Positions 48,974 to 57,508 of a stretch of DNA of 61,782 nt are shown here, one piece after another (the first letter of the stretch is position 1; each line of letters opens with the position of its first letter). The notes beneath the pieces are model-generated. The model did no database searches. It saw only the letters and a list, made by a program, of their open reading frames with translations, and was not told the origin of the DNA. Location of the stretch: positions 1-61,782 of IMG/VR virus record IMGVR_UViG_3300044922_000479, one strand, 5' to 3'. A program made the position numbers and the translations under genes. The stretch is from a virus.

Positions 48974-50506
48974 ATGACCGATATAACAAAATTCAAAGCG
49001 ATATTCAGCGGTCTGGATATAGCTTACGGAACCTACCGTATCAAAAAGGAGCGCGGTGATGGCAAGCAGGCAGGACAGGCCACGGTGGTTAGGAAACCGC
49101 CGACTGATGACCTATGGGTACAACACTTGGATGGCGTTGACCCTTCTTTGGGCATCATTCCGATACGTGCGGACAATACTTGTATATGGGGCTGTATCGA
49201 TATTGATCAGTACCCTCTTGACCATAAAGGCTTGGTGGAAAAGGTTGCGCAGCTAAAGCTGCCAATGGTTGTCTGCCGCAGTAAATCTGGAGGAGCACAT
49301 GTCTTCTTATTTTCTAGGGAGCCGGCTCCGGCTCGGGAATTCCAAGAATATCTCAAAAATGCGGCAGCTCTCCTCGGTGAAGCGGGCCGTGAGATTTTTC
49401 CTAAGCAATCCGAGATCTTGGTTGAGCGAGGCGACACCGGAAACTTTCTCAACCTACCGTACTTCGGGGGCGACAATGGTACGCGGTATGCATTCAATGC
49501 CGACGGGTCCGCGGCCACGCTTGAAGAGTTCTATGCGCTCTATGAGGCAGCCGTCCAAGACCTGCCGCTCATTGTTCCAGAGCCGCCGAAGCAAGCGGAG
49601 AGTCCCGTCAAAGATGGTCCGCCTTGCCTACAGGCTTTGTGCGCCCAAGGTTTTCCCGAGGGCACCCGTAATAATGGACTTTTCAACATTGGAGTCTTTC
49701 TTAAGCGCGCATTCCCCGCAGCGTGGGAAGACAAGATGGTGGAGTACAACTTCAAGTATGTATCCCCACCGCTCCCAAACAACGAAGTCCAAATACTTGT
49801 CAAACAGGTTGGCAAGAAAGAATATCTTTACAAGTGCAAAGACGCGCCGCTCAATAGCTTCTGCAACTCCGGCCTATGCCGGACGCGAAAGTTTGGCATC
49901 GGAACAAATGGTCCTGATGCGCCTCAGATAGCAGCCCTGTCCAAATACGCCAGTGAGCCACCCCTGTGGTTCTTGGATGTTAATGGACGCAGAGTAGAAC
50001 TAGATACCGAGAGCCTCTTCACGCAAGTGGCTTTCCAAAAGGCTTGTCTTGAAAAGCTCAACGTGCTGCCGCCCACCTTGCGCAAGCAAGATTGGGAACA
50101 ACTGCTTAATGCCCTTCTCAAAGAGATGGTGGAGACAGAGCAGATCACCGACGCACCAGAGGACACAAGCATCACTGGCCGCTTCATGGATCTGCTTGAA
50201 GAATTCACAACGCACATGCAAGAAGCGATGGACCGCGAAGAGATGCTCATGGGCCGTCCATGGACGGATGTCGATGAAGCGAAAACCTACTTCCGGATCA
50301 AGGACCTCGAAGCACACCTGAAGCGCAACAACTTCATTGGTCTCACCGCTCCCAAGATGGCTCAGCGCCTTCGCGACATGGGTGGCGAGCCGATACCGTT
50401 GTTTCTCAAAGGCCGGACTGTGCGCTGTTGGCGCATACCGCGCTTCCAGAAACAGGACGCACCATTTGAATCACAAACCAAACGCACTACAGGGAGCCCA
50501 TTCTGA
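48974..50506 (+). CDS. Archaeo-eukaryotic (TOTE-like) primase
   Basis: A 510-aa protein. The N-terminal ~200 residues resemble the AEP primase domain found in TOTE elements: CIDIDQYPLDHKGL (catalytic Asp76 and Asp78), VVCRSKSGGAHVFLF (~100-113), EIFPKQ and GNFLNLPYFGGDNGTRYAF. A second region (~205-310) has NNGLFNIGVFLKRAFP and a Cys-rich CNSGLCRTRKFGIG, probably metal binding. It would make primers for the family A polymerase encoded downstream. It overlaps the next gene by 1 nt (TGATG). Confidence 0.85.
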   Translation: MTDITKFKAIFSGLDIAYGTYRIKKERGDGKQAGQATVVRKPPTDDLWVQHLDGVDPSLGIIPIRADNTCIWGCIDIDQYPLDHKGLVEKVAQLKLPMVVCRSKSGGAHVFLFSREPAPAREFQEYLKNAAALLGEAGREIFPKQSEILVERGDTGNFLNLPYFGGDNGTRYAFNADGSAATLEEFYALYEAAVQDLPLIVPEPPKQAESPVKDGPPCLQALCAQGFPEGTRNNGLFNIGVFLKRAFPAAWEDKMVEYNFKYVSPPLPNNEVQILVKQVGKKEYLYKCKDAPLNSFCNSGLCRTRKFGIGTNGPDAPQIAALSKYASEPPLWFLDVNGRRVELDTESLFTQVAFQKACLEKLNVLPPTLRKQDWEQLLNALLKEMVETEQITDAPEDTSITGRFMDLLEEFTTHMQEAMDREEMLMGRPWTDVDEAKTYFRIKDLEAHLKRNNFIGLTAPKMAQRLRDMGGEPIPLFLKGRTVRCWRIPRFQKQDAPFESQTKRTTGSPF

Positions 50507-50757
50507 TGCTAAAAATTGACGGACATGACGATGCTGTTCTTGGCCCTGCAATGATCTGGGGGCAAGGCGGAAACCGTATATCAGTTCTGGTATACGACGC
50601 AGAAGCCATTCGCGCAACGCTCATGCACCGCGATGGCATGGACGCTGAAGAAGCCCGTGAATACATTGAGTTCAACATCGAGGGCGCTTACATGGGCCCT
50701 GACACACCTATCCTTGTCTGGCTCGACGATTTGTGGGACGAGGACTACGATGAGTGA
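50506..50757 (+). CDS. Small acidic protein between primase and helicase
   Basis: An 83-aa acidic protein, MLKIDGHDDAVLGPAMIWGQ..., with a helical DAEEAREYIEFNIEGAYMG and a C-terminal ILVWLDDLWDEDYDE. Proteins of this shape recur beside phage primases, but I know of no function. It is linked to both neighbours by overlaps of 1 and 8 nt, so its stoichiometry is probably tied to the replisome genes. Confidence 0.75.
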   Translation: MLKIDGHDDAVLGPAMIWGQGGNRISVLVYDAEAIRATLMHRDGMDAEEAREYIEFNIEGAYMGPDTPILVWLDDLWDEDYDE

Positions 50758-52249
50758 TATCCGCAAGGTCTTTGGACCTCCGGGCTCAGGCAAGACCACG
50801 TACCTTCTGAACGTGGTTGACCGCGAGTTGGCAGCCGATCTGTCTCCGATGCAGATCGGCTATTTTTCTTTCACCAAGAAAGCCGCAACAGAGGCCAAGG
50901 ACCGAGCGATTGCGAAGTTCCCCGCCCTAAATGCGCGCACCGACTTCCCATATTTCAGAACCCTGCACAGCTTGGCTTTCCATTGCCTTGCCGTCAAGGT
51001 GGACTTCATGATGAAGCCAGAGCATTACCGAGAGTTTGCTGCCGAAGCCGGTATTCAAATGAACGTGGTCCAAGAAGATGATGTGGACATGGCCAAGGCC
51101 GACAACCCCATCCTTAACGAGATCAATCTAGCACGCATCCGCGGAGTAGATCTGCGTGAACACTACAACCAGTGTGGTCTGGACATCGAATGGCATCACT
51201 TTGAGTTTGTCGAAAGATCCTACCGGCACTACAAACGTAGCAAAGAACTACTTGACTTCACTGACCTGCTGGAGATGATTGTGGTGCAGCCCGAGCGCCT
51301 TCCCGCGCTTGAAGTGCTGATTGTTGACGAAGCACAGGATTTGTCCCGTCTGCAATGGCAGCTTGTCGAATCCCTCGCTAAAAAATCGAAACGGGTATTC
51401 CTCGCTGGCGACGACGATCAGGCAGTGTTCACTTGGGCGGGCGCAGATGTCAAGAGCTTCTTGTCATTTGAGGGTCAGATCACAGTCCTTGATCAGTCCT
51501 ACCGCGTCCCATCAATAGTCCACAAGCTTGCCAACAAGGTTGTGGAGCAGATCAAAGAGCGCCAAGAGAAAGAATGGAAGCCCCGCGACTATGAGGGCGC
51601 AGTCAAAACTTACTACCGCTTTGAAGATGTGCCAATTGATGACGGCCAATGGCTCATCATGGGCAGCACCAACTATCTTTTGAACCCTATCCATGAATGG
51701 CTACGGGCCTCTGGAATCCTTTTTGAGCGCTCAGGGGTACCAAGCCTTAGCCTGACCCTTTTAAAAGCCGTACAGGCATGGGAAAAGCTGCGCAAAGGGG
51801 CGTTCCTGTATGGCGATGAGATCAGAAACGTCTACAAATACATTGGCGCTGAATATATAACCAAGGGCTACCGCACTTTTAAGGGCGAGGCGCTTCATGA
51901 ATACAGCATCAAGGACCTGCAGAAAAGCTTTGGCTTGCAGACCGATGCCATCTGGCACGAAGCCTTGTCCCGCATTACCGAAGACAAGCGTTTTTACCTC
52001 ACCGCGGTCCTCAGGCGCGGCACCAAACTGTCAACCATGGGCCGGATTAAACTGTCCACGATTCATGGCGCTAAAGGTGGCGAGGCGGACAATGTGCTGC
52101 TGCTCATGGACCTCTCACCAAGGTTTGCAAAAGAGTACGCAAGTAACGGAGACAACGTTCACCGGCTCTTTTACGTGGGAATAACCCGCGCCAAGCAGAC
52201 ACTTCACCTAGTTTTACCCAAACATATTGAAAAAGGCTTCAAAATATGA
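50750..52249 (+). CDS. UvrD/Rep-like superfamily 1 helicase
   Basis: A 499-aa helicase, start ATG at 50750 (overlapping the previous stop), because Walker A GPPGSGKT then falls at residues 9-16, as in UvrD-like proteins. Other motifs: YFSFTKKAATEAKDRA (Ia), VLIVDEAQDLSRLQW (II), AGDDDQAVFTWAGAD (III), QSYRVP (IV), IHGAKGGEADNVLLL (V), RLFYVGITRAKQTLHLV (VI). It unwinds DNA 3'-to-5'. In the absence of a DnaB-type helicase it may serve replication itself. Confidence 0.93.
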   Translation: MSDIRKVFGPPGSGKTTYLLNVVDRELAADLSPMQIGYFSFTKKAATEAKDRAIAKFPALNARTDFPYFRTLHSLAFHCLAVKVDFMMKPEHYREFAAEAGIQMNVVQEDDVDMAKADNPILNEINLARIRGVDLREHYNQCGLDIEWHHFEFVERSYRHYKRSKELLDFTDLLEMIVVQPERLPALEVLIVDEAQDLSRLQWQLVESLAKKSKRVFLAGDDDQAVFTWAGADVKSFLSFEGQITVLDQSYRVPSIVHKLANKVVEQIKERQEKEWKPRDYEGAVKTYYRFEDVPIDDGQWLIMGSTNYLLNPIHEWLRASGILFERSGVPSLSLTLLKAVQAWEKLRKGAFLYGDEIRNVYKYIGAEYITKGYRTFKGEALHEYSIKDLQKSFGLQTDAIWHEALSRITEDKRFYLTAVLRRGTKLSTMGRIKLSTIHGAKGGEADNVLLLMDLSPRFAKEYASNGDNVHRLFYVGITRAKQTLHLVLPKHIEKGFKI

Positions 52250-54111
52250 AAACAATACCGCTTTTTCCTACGTCCACCGAATGGGTAGCTCCAGAAGTGT
52301 TCCCGAATCTCTCAACAGCGAAAGAAATAGCAATTGATCTCGAAACTTGCGACCCCAATTTGGAATCCATGGGCCCGGGATGGCCTCGGAACGACGGTTT
52401 CGTTGTCGGCTACGCCATTGCCGTCGATGGATGGTCTGGATATTTTCCGGTGGCGCATCAGGGTGGTGGAAATCTGGACAGACGAAGAGTGGAGAGATGG
52501 ATCGCGGACGTACTGGCTTACCCTTCCGATAAGGTTATGCATAACGCCGCCTATGACTTGGGGTGGTTACAAGCAAGTGGTTTTAAGGTCAACGGACGGA
52601 TCGTTGATACCATGCTCGCTGCCCCAATTCTTGACGAAAACCGCTTCAGCTATGCTCTCAACTCCTTGGGATTCGACTATCTCCAAGAAGTCAAGTCAGA
52701 ACAAGGGCTCAAACAAGCCGCTGCGGACTTCGGAGTTCATCCAAAAAAGGAACTTTGGAAACTACCCGCCATGTATGTGGGAGAGTACGCTGAGCAGGAT
52801 GCAGCGCTCACACTGAAACTGTGGCAAGCGTTCAAGATCCGCATGCGTCAGGATGAAGTTGAATCCATCTTCAACCTCGAAACAGAAGCCTTCCCTGTCC
52901 TGCACAACATGACAAGCCGCGGGATCCGCTTTGACCGGACCAAATGTGAGCAGCTAATCGACCAACTCATTGCCCGTGAGAAACAAATCCACAAAGACCT
53001 CAAATCACTTGTCGGATCCAACGTCGATATCTGGGCCGCACAAAGCATCGCCCTAGCTTTTGACAAGCTGCACCTTCCCTACGCCAAGACCGAGAACGGC
53101 CAACCGAGCTTTACAAAAGGTTTCTTGGATGGCTGTGAGCACCCGATTGCCAAGATGATTGTGGAGGCGCGCGAGACCAACAAAACGCACAGCACCTTCC
53201 TGCAACCGTATCTGAACTTCAGCGCCAAGACCGGCCGTATTCATCCGCACGTCAACCAGATGCGCTCAGACGATGGCGGCACCGTTACAGGACGTCTGTC
53301 CATGGCCAACCCGAACCTGCAGCAGGTCCCTGCCCGCCACGAGATCATCGGCCCCATGGTCCGCAGCCTGTTCCTTCCCGAAGATGGTGAGATGTGGGCC
53401 TCAAATGACTTCTCCTCACAGGAGCCGCGCCTGCTTGTGCACTACGCCAATCTGCTCGATTTGCCCGGAGCCGACAAGATGGTGGCAGCCTATCAAGAGA
53501 ACCCCAACACCGACTTTCACCAGATGGTTGCCGACATGGCCGGCATCAAACGTAAAGCTGCCAAGACCATTGGTCTGGGCTTGATGTACGGCATGGGCAA
53601 GAACAAACTGGCAGCGCAGCTTGACCTGAACCTTGACGAAGCTTCCGAGTTGATCGACCAGTTCCACAGGAATGTCCCGTTCCTGAAAGGCACAGTCAAT
53701 GCTGTGATGAAACGAATCGAGCATCCCGCATCAGGCGGATCAATTCGCACCCTTCTTGGACGCAAGTGCCGGTTCCCACTTTGGGAGCCGATGGAGTGGG
53801 GTGTCAATAAAGCGTTGCCTCGTGAACAAGCCGTCATGGAATACGGCCAACGGATCAAGCGCGCAGGCACCTACAAGGGCTTAAATCGTTTGATCCAAGG
53901 GTCAGCCGCTGACCAGACAAAAGCTGCCATGGTTGCGCTTGCTCGGGAGGGGATCATGCCCATGCTGCAAGTTCACGATGAACTGGCGCTGAGTGTTAAG
54001 ACAAGGGAGGAAGCTGAGCGTGCTGCCGAGATCATGGCAACGTGCGTGAACCTACAAGTCCCCAGTCGGTGCGATGTGGAAATCGGACCCAACTGGGGAG
54101 AGGCAAAGTAA
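52246..54111 (+). CDS. DNA polymerase, family A
   Basis: A 621-aa polymerase with a 3'-5' exonuclease domain (DLET at 31-34; VMHNAAYDLGWL ~98-109; YAEQDAALTLKLW ~183-195) and a palm/fingers domain: TVTGRLSMANPNLQQVPAR, motif A SNDFSSQEPRLL, motif B KRKAAKTIGLGLMYG and motif C LQVHDELALSV. It resembles T7-type polymerases in layout but is shorter. It overlaps the helicase gene by 4 nt. Its stop touches the stop of the opposite-strand GIY-YIG gene. Confidence 0.95.
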   Translation: MKTIPLFPTSTEWVAPEVFPNLSTAKEIAIDLETCDPNLESMGPGWPRNDGFVVGYAIAVDGWSGYFPVAHQGGGNLDRRRVERWIADVLAYPSDKVMHNAAYDLGWLQASGFKVNGRIVDTMLAAPILDENRFSYALNSLGFDYLQEVKSEQGLKQAAADFGVHPKKELWKLPAMYVGEYAEQDAALTLKLWQAFKIRMRQDEVESIFNLETEAFPVLHNMTSRGIRFDRTKCEQLIDQLIAREKQIHKDLKSLVGSNVDIWAAQSIALAFDKLHLPYAKTENGQPSFTKGFLDGCEHPIAKMIVEARETNKTHSTFLQPYLNFSAKTGRIHPHVNQMRSDDGGTVTGRLSMANPNLQQVPARHEIIGPMVRSLFLPEDGEMWASNDFSSQEPRLLVHYANLLDLPGADKMVAAYQENPNTDFHQMVADMAGIKRKAAKTIGLGLMYGMGKNKLAAQLDLNLDEASELIDQFHRNVPFLKGTVNAVMKRIEHPASGGSIRTLLGRKCRFPLWEPMEWGVNKALPREQAVMEYGQRIKRAGTYKGLNRLIQGSAADQTKAAMVALAREGIMPMLQVHDELALSVKTREEAERAAEIMATCVNLQVPSRCDVEIGPNWGEAK

Positions 54112-55005
54112 CTATGCGGTCTCAACCTCTTTGAGGTTGACCCAACAGGGCTTGACATAGGTCAGCCTGTTTTCTGCCAACTTGCGCATGTGGCCTTTGC
54201 GGTAATGCGCGCAAGGCGAGCCATGTGCAAAATCACCACGTTGAAGCACTTCAAGGGCCGCGTCCCGCTCACCGACGCCTACCTTAAGACTGTGGAGCAG
54301 CCGAAGCTTGTGCATCATCCTGATACCCGCCATCCCTCCGGCGATGGCATTTAATCCAAGAGGTGTCAGCGTGAACCGCTGCACCGCATCTTCTTCCATC
54401 TCATAAACCTCTTTCAAGGTTTCTGCTGAGCCACAAAGTTGGATGACCGGATGCATTTTGATCTTCTCTTGCAGCAAAAAATGCCACACCGAATGGAACA
54501 GGAAGCCTGTGTTGTTGCGGGCCTTGTCACCATGCTCCGCGAACCGCGTCATGAACCCACGCTTTGTAATTCCAATGTAGCCCCTGCGTAGCGGCTCACT
54601 TGTCTCATCCGTGAACCTCTCGTCCTTGTCACTGATCTTGAACCGGATGTGGTAAATCGCATATTTCTGAATGGGCTGCTTGTCGTAGGCCAAGTACAAA
54701 GGGATGTCTATGCGCATGGCAATGTCCCCACTTATGTCAACTACCTCATCTTCAGTCAGCGGCGGACTAGATAAGGCACATACCATCAACCTTGAACTGC
54801 CGTCACCATCTCTGATAACTGGCTCAGTTAATTGCAGAAACTTAGGTTGCTGCGTTGCCCTGTCCATCCAAAACACAACGCGGACGTGGATACCTTCTTT
54901 GGCATCCACGCCCAACGGGTGCGCCTTGGCTTGTTCCAAGGCGGTCTGAACCTTTTTGCATAATTGCTTGTTTAAGAAGCAATACTCAAGGTTTTTCCAC
55001 TTCAT
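54112..55005 (-). CDS. GIY-YIG nuclease-domain protein
   Basis: A 297-aa protein. Residues ~115-210 carry GIY-YIG features: YAIYHI (115-120), GYIGIT (142-147), Arg154, His158, and Glu in YEMEEDAVQRF (~205), with a later LGLNAIAGGMAG as in some family members. The ~110-residue N-terminus and the C-terminus (YRKGHMRKLAENRLTYVKPCW) are unfamiliar, so it could be a free-standing homing-type endonuclease or a repair/recombination enzyme. It is the last gene of a leftward operon and overlaps its upstream neighbour by 4 nt. Confidence 0.8.
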   Translation of the reverse strand: MKWKNLEYCFLNKQLCKKVQTALEQAKAHPLGVDAKEGIHVRVVFWMDRATQQPKFLQLTEPVIRDGDGSSRLMVCALSSPPLTEDEVVDISGDIAMRIDIPLYLAYDKQPIQKYAIYHIRFKISDKDERFTDETSEPLRRGYIGITKRGFMTRFAEHGDKARNNTGFLFHSVWHFLLQEKIKMHPVIQLCGSAETLKEVYEMEEDAVQRFTLTPLGLNAIAGGMAGIRMMHKLRLLHSLKVGVGERDAALEVLQRGDFAHGSPCAHYRKGHMRKLAENRLTYVKPCWVNLKEVETA

Positions 55006-55736
55006 CTAATCCGCCCTTCGAGGCGGTCTGCTACCAACTTGGCGTAGCCTGCAATATCCAACCAGTGGTCAACCACATCAGGATTGCCGTTCACAATGCG
55101 GCCAATCTTGTGGATGATCATGTCCATGGCCTCGGCCTGATCATGTGCCAACGTCTTGTCACGATTGTTTAAGGCGGCCTGTACAACACGTTTTAGCATC
55201 TGCATCACTTCAGCGCCCTCGATGAATTTGCCGTACTCCACGGCCCGAGCGTCAAGGGTTGCGTCCACTTCGTCTTCATACATCTCGATTCCCGTTAGCT
55301 CAAGCTTTTGGGATTCCTGCGCCCTTTTCTTTTCCAGATCCTCCCCAAACTTATCCAAGGGGATTCCTAGATTATTTGCATATTCCACCTGTTCACGGGT
55401 AAGAATAAAACGTTTAGGGGCTTTGTCACCCAATTGCTCCCTCATCATGTTCAGGCCCTCGACCGCCTGAGCGTATTGCACAGGGTCAATTCCCAACTTG
55501 TCAGCAATCATTTGCTGCTGCTCTGTCAGGATAGGCGCAAACGGAGCAAGGGATGCCAACTGCTCTGACCTCTTGGGGAAGTTAAAGCCGGTCTTCCTCA
55601 TCTTGTTGCGCAGGGCATAGACAGATTGTTTGGTCATGCCAAATCGGTTCGCTACCTCATTGACCGAGGCAGCAGGATTACTCTCCAGAAACGCCTGAGC
55701 GCGTTTGGATTTGGACGGAACTTTACGTTTTTTCAT
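55002..55736 (-). CDS. HTH plus DUF6378-like protein
   Basis: A 244-aa protein. The basic N-terminus (MKKRKVPSKSKRAQAF) leads into a helix-turn-helix (SVNEVANRFGMTKQSVYALRNKM, ~24-46). The middle has two copies of a short motif: ILTEQQQMIADKLGIDPVQYAQAV (~69-92) and ILTREQVEYANNLGIPLDKFGEDL (~110-133). The C-terminal ~80 residues (EYGKFIEGAEVMQMLKRV..AMDMIIHKIGRIVNGNPDVVDHWLDIAGYAKLVADRLEG) match the DUF6378 type of phage proteins. Probably a DNA-binding regulator. AGGAGAG lies 7 nt before the ATG. Confidence 0.8.
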   Translation of the reverse strand: MKKRKVPSKSKRAQAFLESNPAASVNEVANRFGMTKQSVYALRNKMRKTGFNFPKRSEQLASLAPFAPILTEQQQMIADKLGIDPVQYAQAVEGLNMMREQLGDKAPKRFILTREQVEYANNLGIPLDKFGEDLEKKRAQESQKLELTGIEMYEDEVDATLDARAVEYGKFIEGAEVMQMLKRVVQAALNNRDKTLAHDQAEAMDMIIHKIGRIVNGNPDVVDHWLDIAGYAKLVADRLEGRIR

Positions 55737-55796
55737 ATCAGACTCTCCTCATATTGCGATAAATCGCGTTGGTTTGGTTTAGGGAATAACTTTGGG

Positions 55797-56045
55797 TCAA
55801 GTCTTGTGAATGGCCACCACGCCATCAGTTGTTCTTGACTCAAAGGTTTTTGGGGCTGCTCTTGGGGTTGCAGCTTCTTTTGTTGTTTTAAAGACTTCAT
55901 AATATTTCTTAGGCATCGGTGCCTTCTTATCTAATAAATTCCGGAGCCATTCCGCTCCGCCTAGTTGGTTCAAAATCATCCACTGCCGGTCAGACATCCT
56001 CACTTGTCTTCCGATCAGTGGCTCGGGTGGTTTTGGTCTTGGCAT
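55797..56045 (-). CDS. Small DNA-binding-like protein
   Basis: An 82-aa basic protein: LIGRQVRMSDRQWMILNQLGGAEWLRNLLDKKA. This 'MSDxxW..L..LGGAxWLR' text recurs in small phage and plasmid proteins that look like compact ribbon-helix-helix or helical DNA binders. The C-terminal ~35 residues are Thr/Ala/Lys-rich and probably disordered. Its 5' end overlaps the end of the zinc-ribbon gene in another frame. Confidence 0.72.
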   Translation of the reverse strand: MPRPKPPEPLIGRQVRMSDRQWMILNQLGGAEWLRNLLDKKAPMPKKYYEVFKTTKEAATPRAAPKTFESRTTDGVVAIHKT

Positions 56046-56223
56046 GTTGTATCAAATTCCTTGTGGTTACTCGTTTGGTCCAGCAGCAAGCGCAAATCCA
56101 CTTTGCTGCACTCATTTGAATTCCTCCTTCCGGAGGCCGCATTTCTTCGCATTTATTACAAAGTTGTAATTGATGCACTGGTTGTTTGCTGCCCAATTGC
56201 AAGTGTTGATTTGTGAAGCTCAT
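55990..56223 (-). CDS. Small zinc-ribbon protein
   Basis: A 77-aa protein with CNKC (~22-25) and CACC (44-47), flanking MRPPEGGIQMSAAKWI: a four-Cys zinc site. The text resembles small phage proteins containing 'PPEGGIQMSP.KW'. The start is uncertain: the ATG at 56223 overlaps the glycosyltransferase end by 68 nt but keeps both Cys pairs and has GGAAG upstream. The basic C-terminus overlaps the next gene. Confidence 0.65.
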   Translation of the reverse strand: MSFTNQHLQLGSKQPVHQLQLCNKCEEMRPPEGGIQMSAAKWICACCWTKRVTTRNLIQHAKTKTTRATDRKTSEDV

Positions 56224-56893
56224 CTTCCATCTTCTTTCTTAAAAATTCTTGGTAATCCCCTTGGTATTTTCTCACCCCGAAGTGATCACACGTGTAAGCC
56301 ACATCAACAAAGATCTTGAACCCCACGTCCGTTAACTTCTTGCAAAGCTGCACATCCTCAGAAATCAATCCCCCGTCAATGATCTGCAGATCACAGATCA
56401 AGCGCCGAGGCTTGTCCTCAAAGTAGGGTGTCGATTGCTCCCAAACAGCCGTCATGGCCGCACGAGAAAGGCGCAAGAATCCAGTGCCAATGCACTCGAC
56501 CTCTAGCAGGTTTACATATGGGTTCCAGTTGTGTTTCCAAGGGTCCTCAGGGCGCAAGTTATAGCGCTCCTCGTCCACCTTCATCGGAACAGGGACACCC
56601 ACCACGTCCACCGGATGGTCAATCAAATCAAAGAAAGCCTGTGCATCAAAGGATTGGTCCGAATCGATGAAAACAATATCGTCCACCCCCGCGTCATACG
56701 CCTCCCCAAACAGATTGCTTCGGGCCTTCTGCAGCAGCGCCTCATTCATCCAGAAATTAAGATTCAATTCCAGATCAGGCCTTTCCACCGCTGCGCGCTG
56801 AAAGATCACAGCCATCGTGACCGCAAAGTCACAGACAACCTTGCCGTCATAAGACGGGCAAAGAATGGCTACCTTGCGTTTAATCGGGCTCAC
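56156..56893 (-). CDS. GT-A-type glycosyltransferase, copy 2
   Basis: A 245-aa protein with the same ordered blocks as the enzyme at 28044: KVAILCPSYDGKVV, QKARSNLFGEAY, FIDSDQSF (DXD-like), GVPVPMK, IGTGFLRLSRAAM, SEDVQLCKKLTDVG and a final CDHFGVRKYQGDYQEFL. The Asp residues expected for metal and nucleotide-sugar binding are kept. Overall similarity between the copies looks low, so they probably have different substrates. This one is in the leftward operon of small genes and overlaps its upstream gene by 4 nt. Confidence 0.82.
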   Translation of the reverse strand: MSPIKRKVAILCPSYDGKVVCDFAVTMAVIFQRAAVERPDLELNLNFWMNEALLQKARSNLFGEAYDAGVDDIVFIDSDQSFDAQAFFDLIDHPVDVVGVPVPMKVDEERYNLRPEDPWKHNWNPYVNLLEVECIGTGFLRLSRAAMTAVWEQSTPYFEDKPRRLICDLQIIDGGLISEDVQLCKKLTDVGFKIFVDVAYTCDHFGVRKYQGDYQEFLRKKMEDELHKSTLAIGQQTTSASITTL

Positions 56894-57096
56894 GTTTTCA
56901 TATTCCTAATGTATGCAGCAAAACTGCCCGTTGTGTCAGGACCAAAAGCCTTCATCTTCTCAATCTCCTTGGCCACCTCTTCAAGGACCAAGTTACGCTG
57001 TGAGGACAAAACCCAAGGATCTTCCTTAAGCTGCTCAATGACCATCTGGCGCTTACGCCATCCCATGGCCTTCTCCCAAATGCTTAGTTCTTTCAT
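56890..57096 (-). CDS. Small helical protein
   Basis: A 68-aa protein, MKELSIWEKAMGWRKRQMVIE..., helical and charged. DPWVLSSQRNLVLEEVAKEIEKMKAFGPDTTGSFAAYIRNMK is a string I associate with small conserved phage proteins without assigned function. It is joined by ATGA overlaps to the glutaredoxin gene before it and the glycosyltransferase after it. Confidence 0.72.
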   Translation of the reverse strand: MKELSIWEKAMGWRKRQMVIEQLKEDPWVLSSQRNLVLEEVAKEIEKMKAFGPDTTGSFAAYIRNMKT

Positions 57097-57335
57097 GTGT
57101 TCCCCTTCATTTGTTTGAGCGCCGCCTGCAGCCCTGCAAGGCCCCCGACCCGCTGACCGTTGATAAAGATTTGCGGCATCTGGCGCGCCTTCGCATCCTC
57201 CTTCATCAATAGCGCCCTGTTCTCTTCAATGTCCACACTGATCTCCCTGAACGGCAATTCCTGTATCTTCAATACCATCTTTGCTGCCAAGCAGTTAGGG
57301 CAGTTGCTTTTGGTGTACATCAGAATGTCAATCAT
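57093..57335 (-). CDS. Glutaredoxin
   Basis: An 80-aa protein with the thioredoxin-fold order beta-alpha-beta: MIDILMYTKSNCPNC (redox Cys12 and Cys15), then QMPQIFINGQRVGG, where the cis-Pro follows Met and the GG helps bind glutathione. Phage glutaredoxins usually keep ribonucleotide reductase reduced; no such reductase is encoded here, so it probably serves the host enzyme. It overlaps both neighbouring genes by 4 nt. Confidence 0.92.
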   Translation of the reverse strand: MIDILMYTKSNCPNCLAAKMVLKIQELPFREISVDIEENRALLMKEDAKARQMPQIFINGQRVGGLAGLQAALKQMKGNT

Positions 57336-57508
57336 GCTTTGCTCCTGTCAAAAAACCATTTCCACCTGCGCTTCTTTGCAATCAACTCAAGCTGCTTCAA
57401 CGCATACTTCTCCACTGTCATGCCTAACTTCTCAGCAAGCAATACTTCAGAGTAAGACAAATTAATCTTGCCTACCCTGTTCTCATTCCTTACCTTTCTG
57501 ACTCTCAT
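57332..57508 (-). CDS. Small protein with the shared LG-Y motif
   Basis: A 58-aa basic protein. The ATG at 57508 is chosen because GGAGGAG lies 9 nt upstream. The core, INLSYSEVLLAEKLGMTVEKYALKQLEL, matches the motif found at the end of the scaffold protein and twice in the 55002 protein. The C-terminus is Lys/Arg/Trp-rich (KKRRWKWFFDRSK). It overlaps both neighbours. The motif could be a small helical hairpin with a common partner. Confidence 0.72.
   Translation of the reverse strand: MRVRKVRNENRVGKINLSYSEVLLAEKLGMTVEKYALKQLELIAKKRRWKWFFDRSKA

Noticed and set aside
49269-49931. 220-aa alternative frame within the primase gene
   Set aside because: It is basic, Ser/Arg-rich shadow sequence without motifs, while the primase frame contains the catalytic DxD and SGGAHVF blocks.
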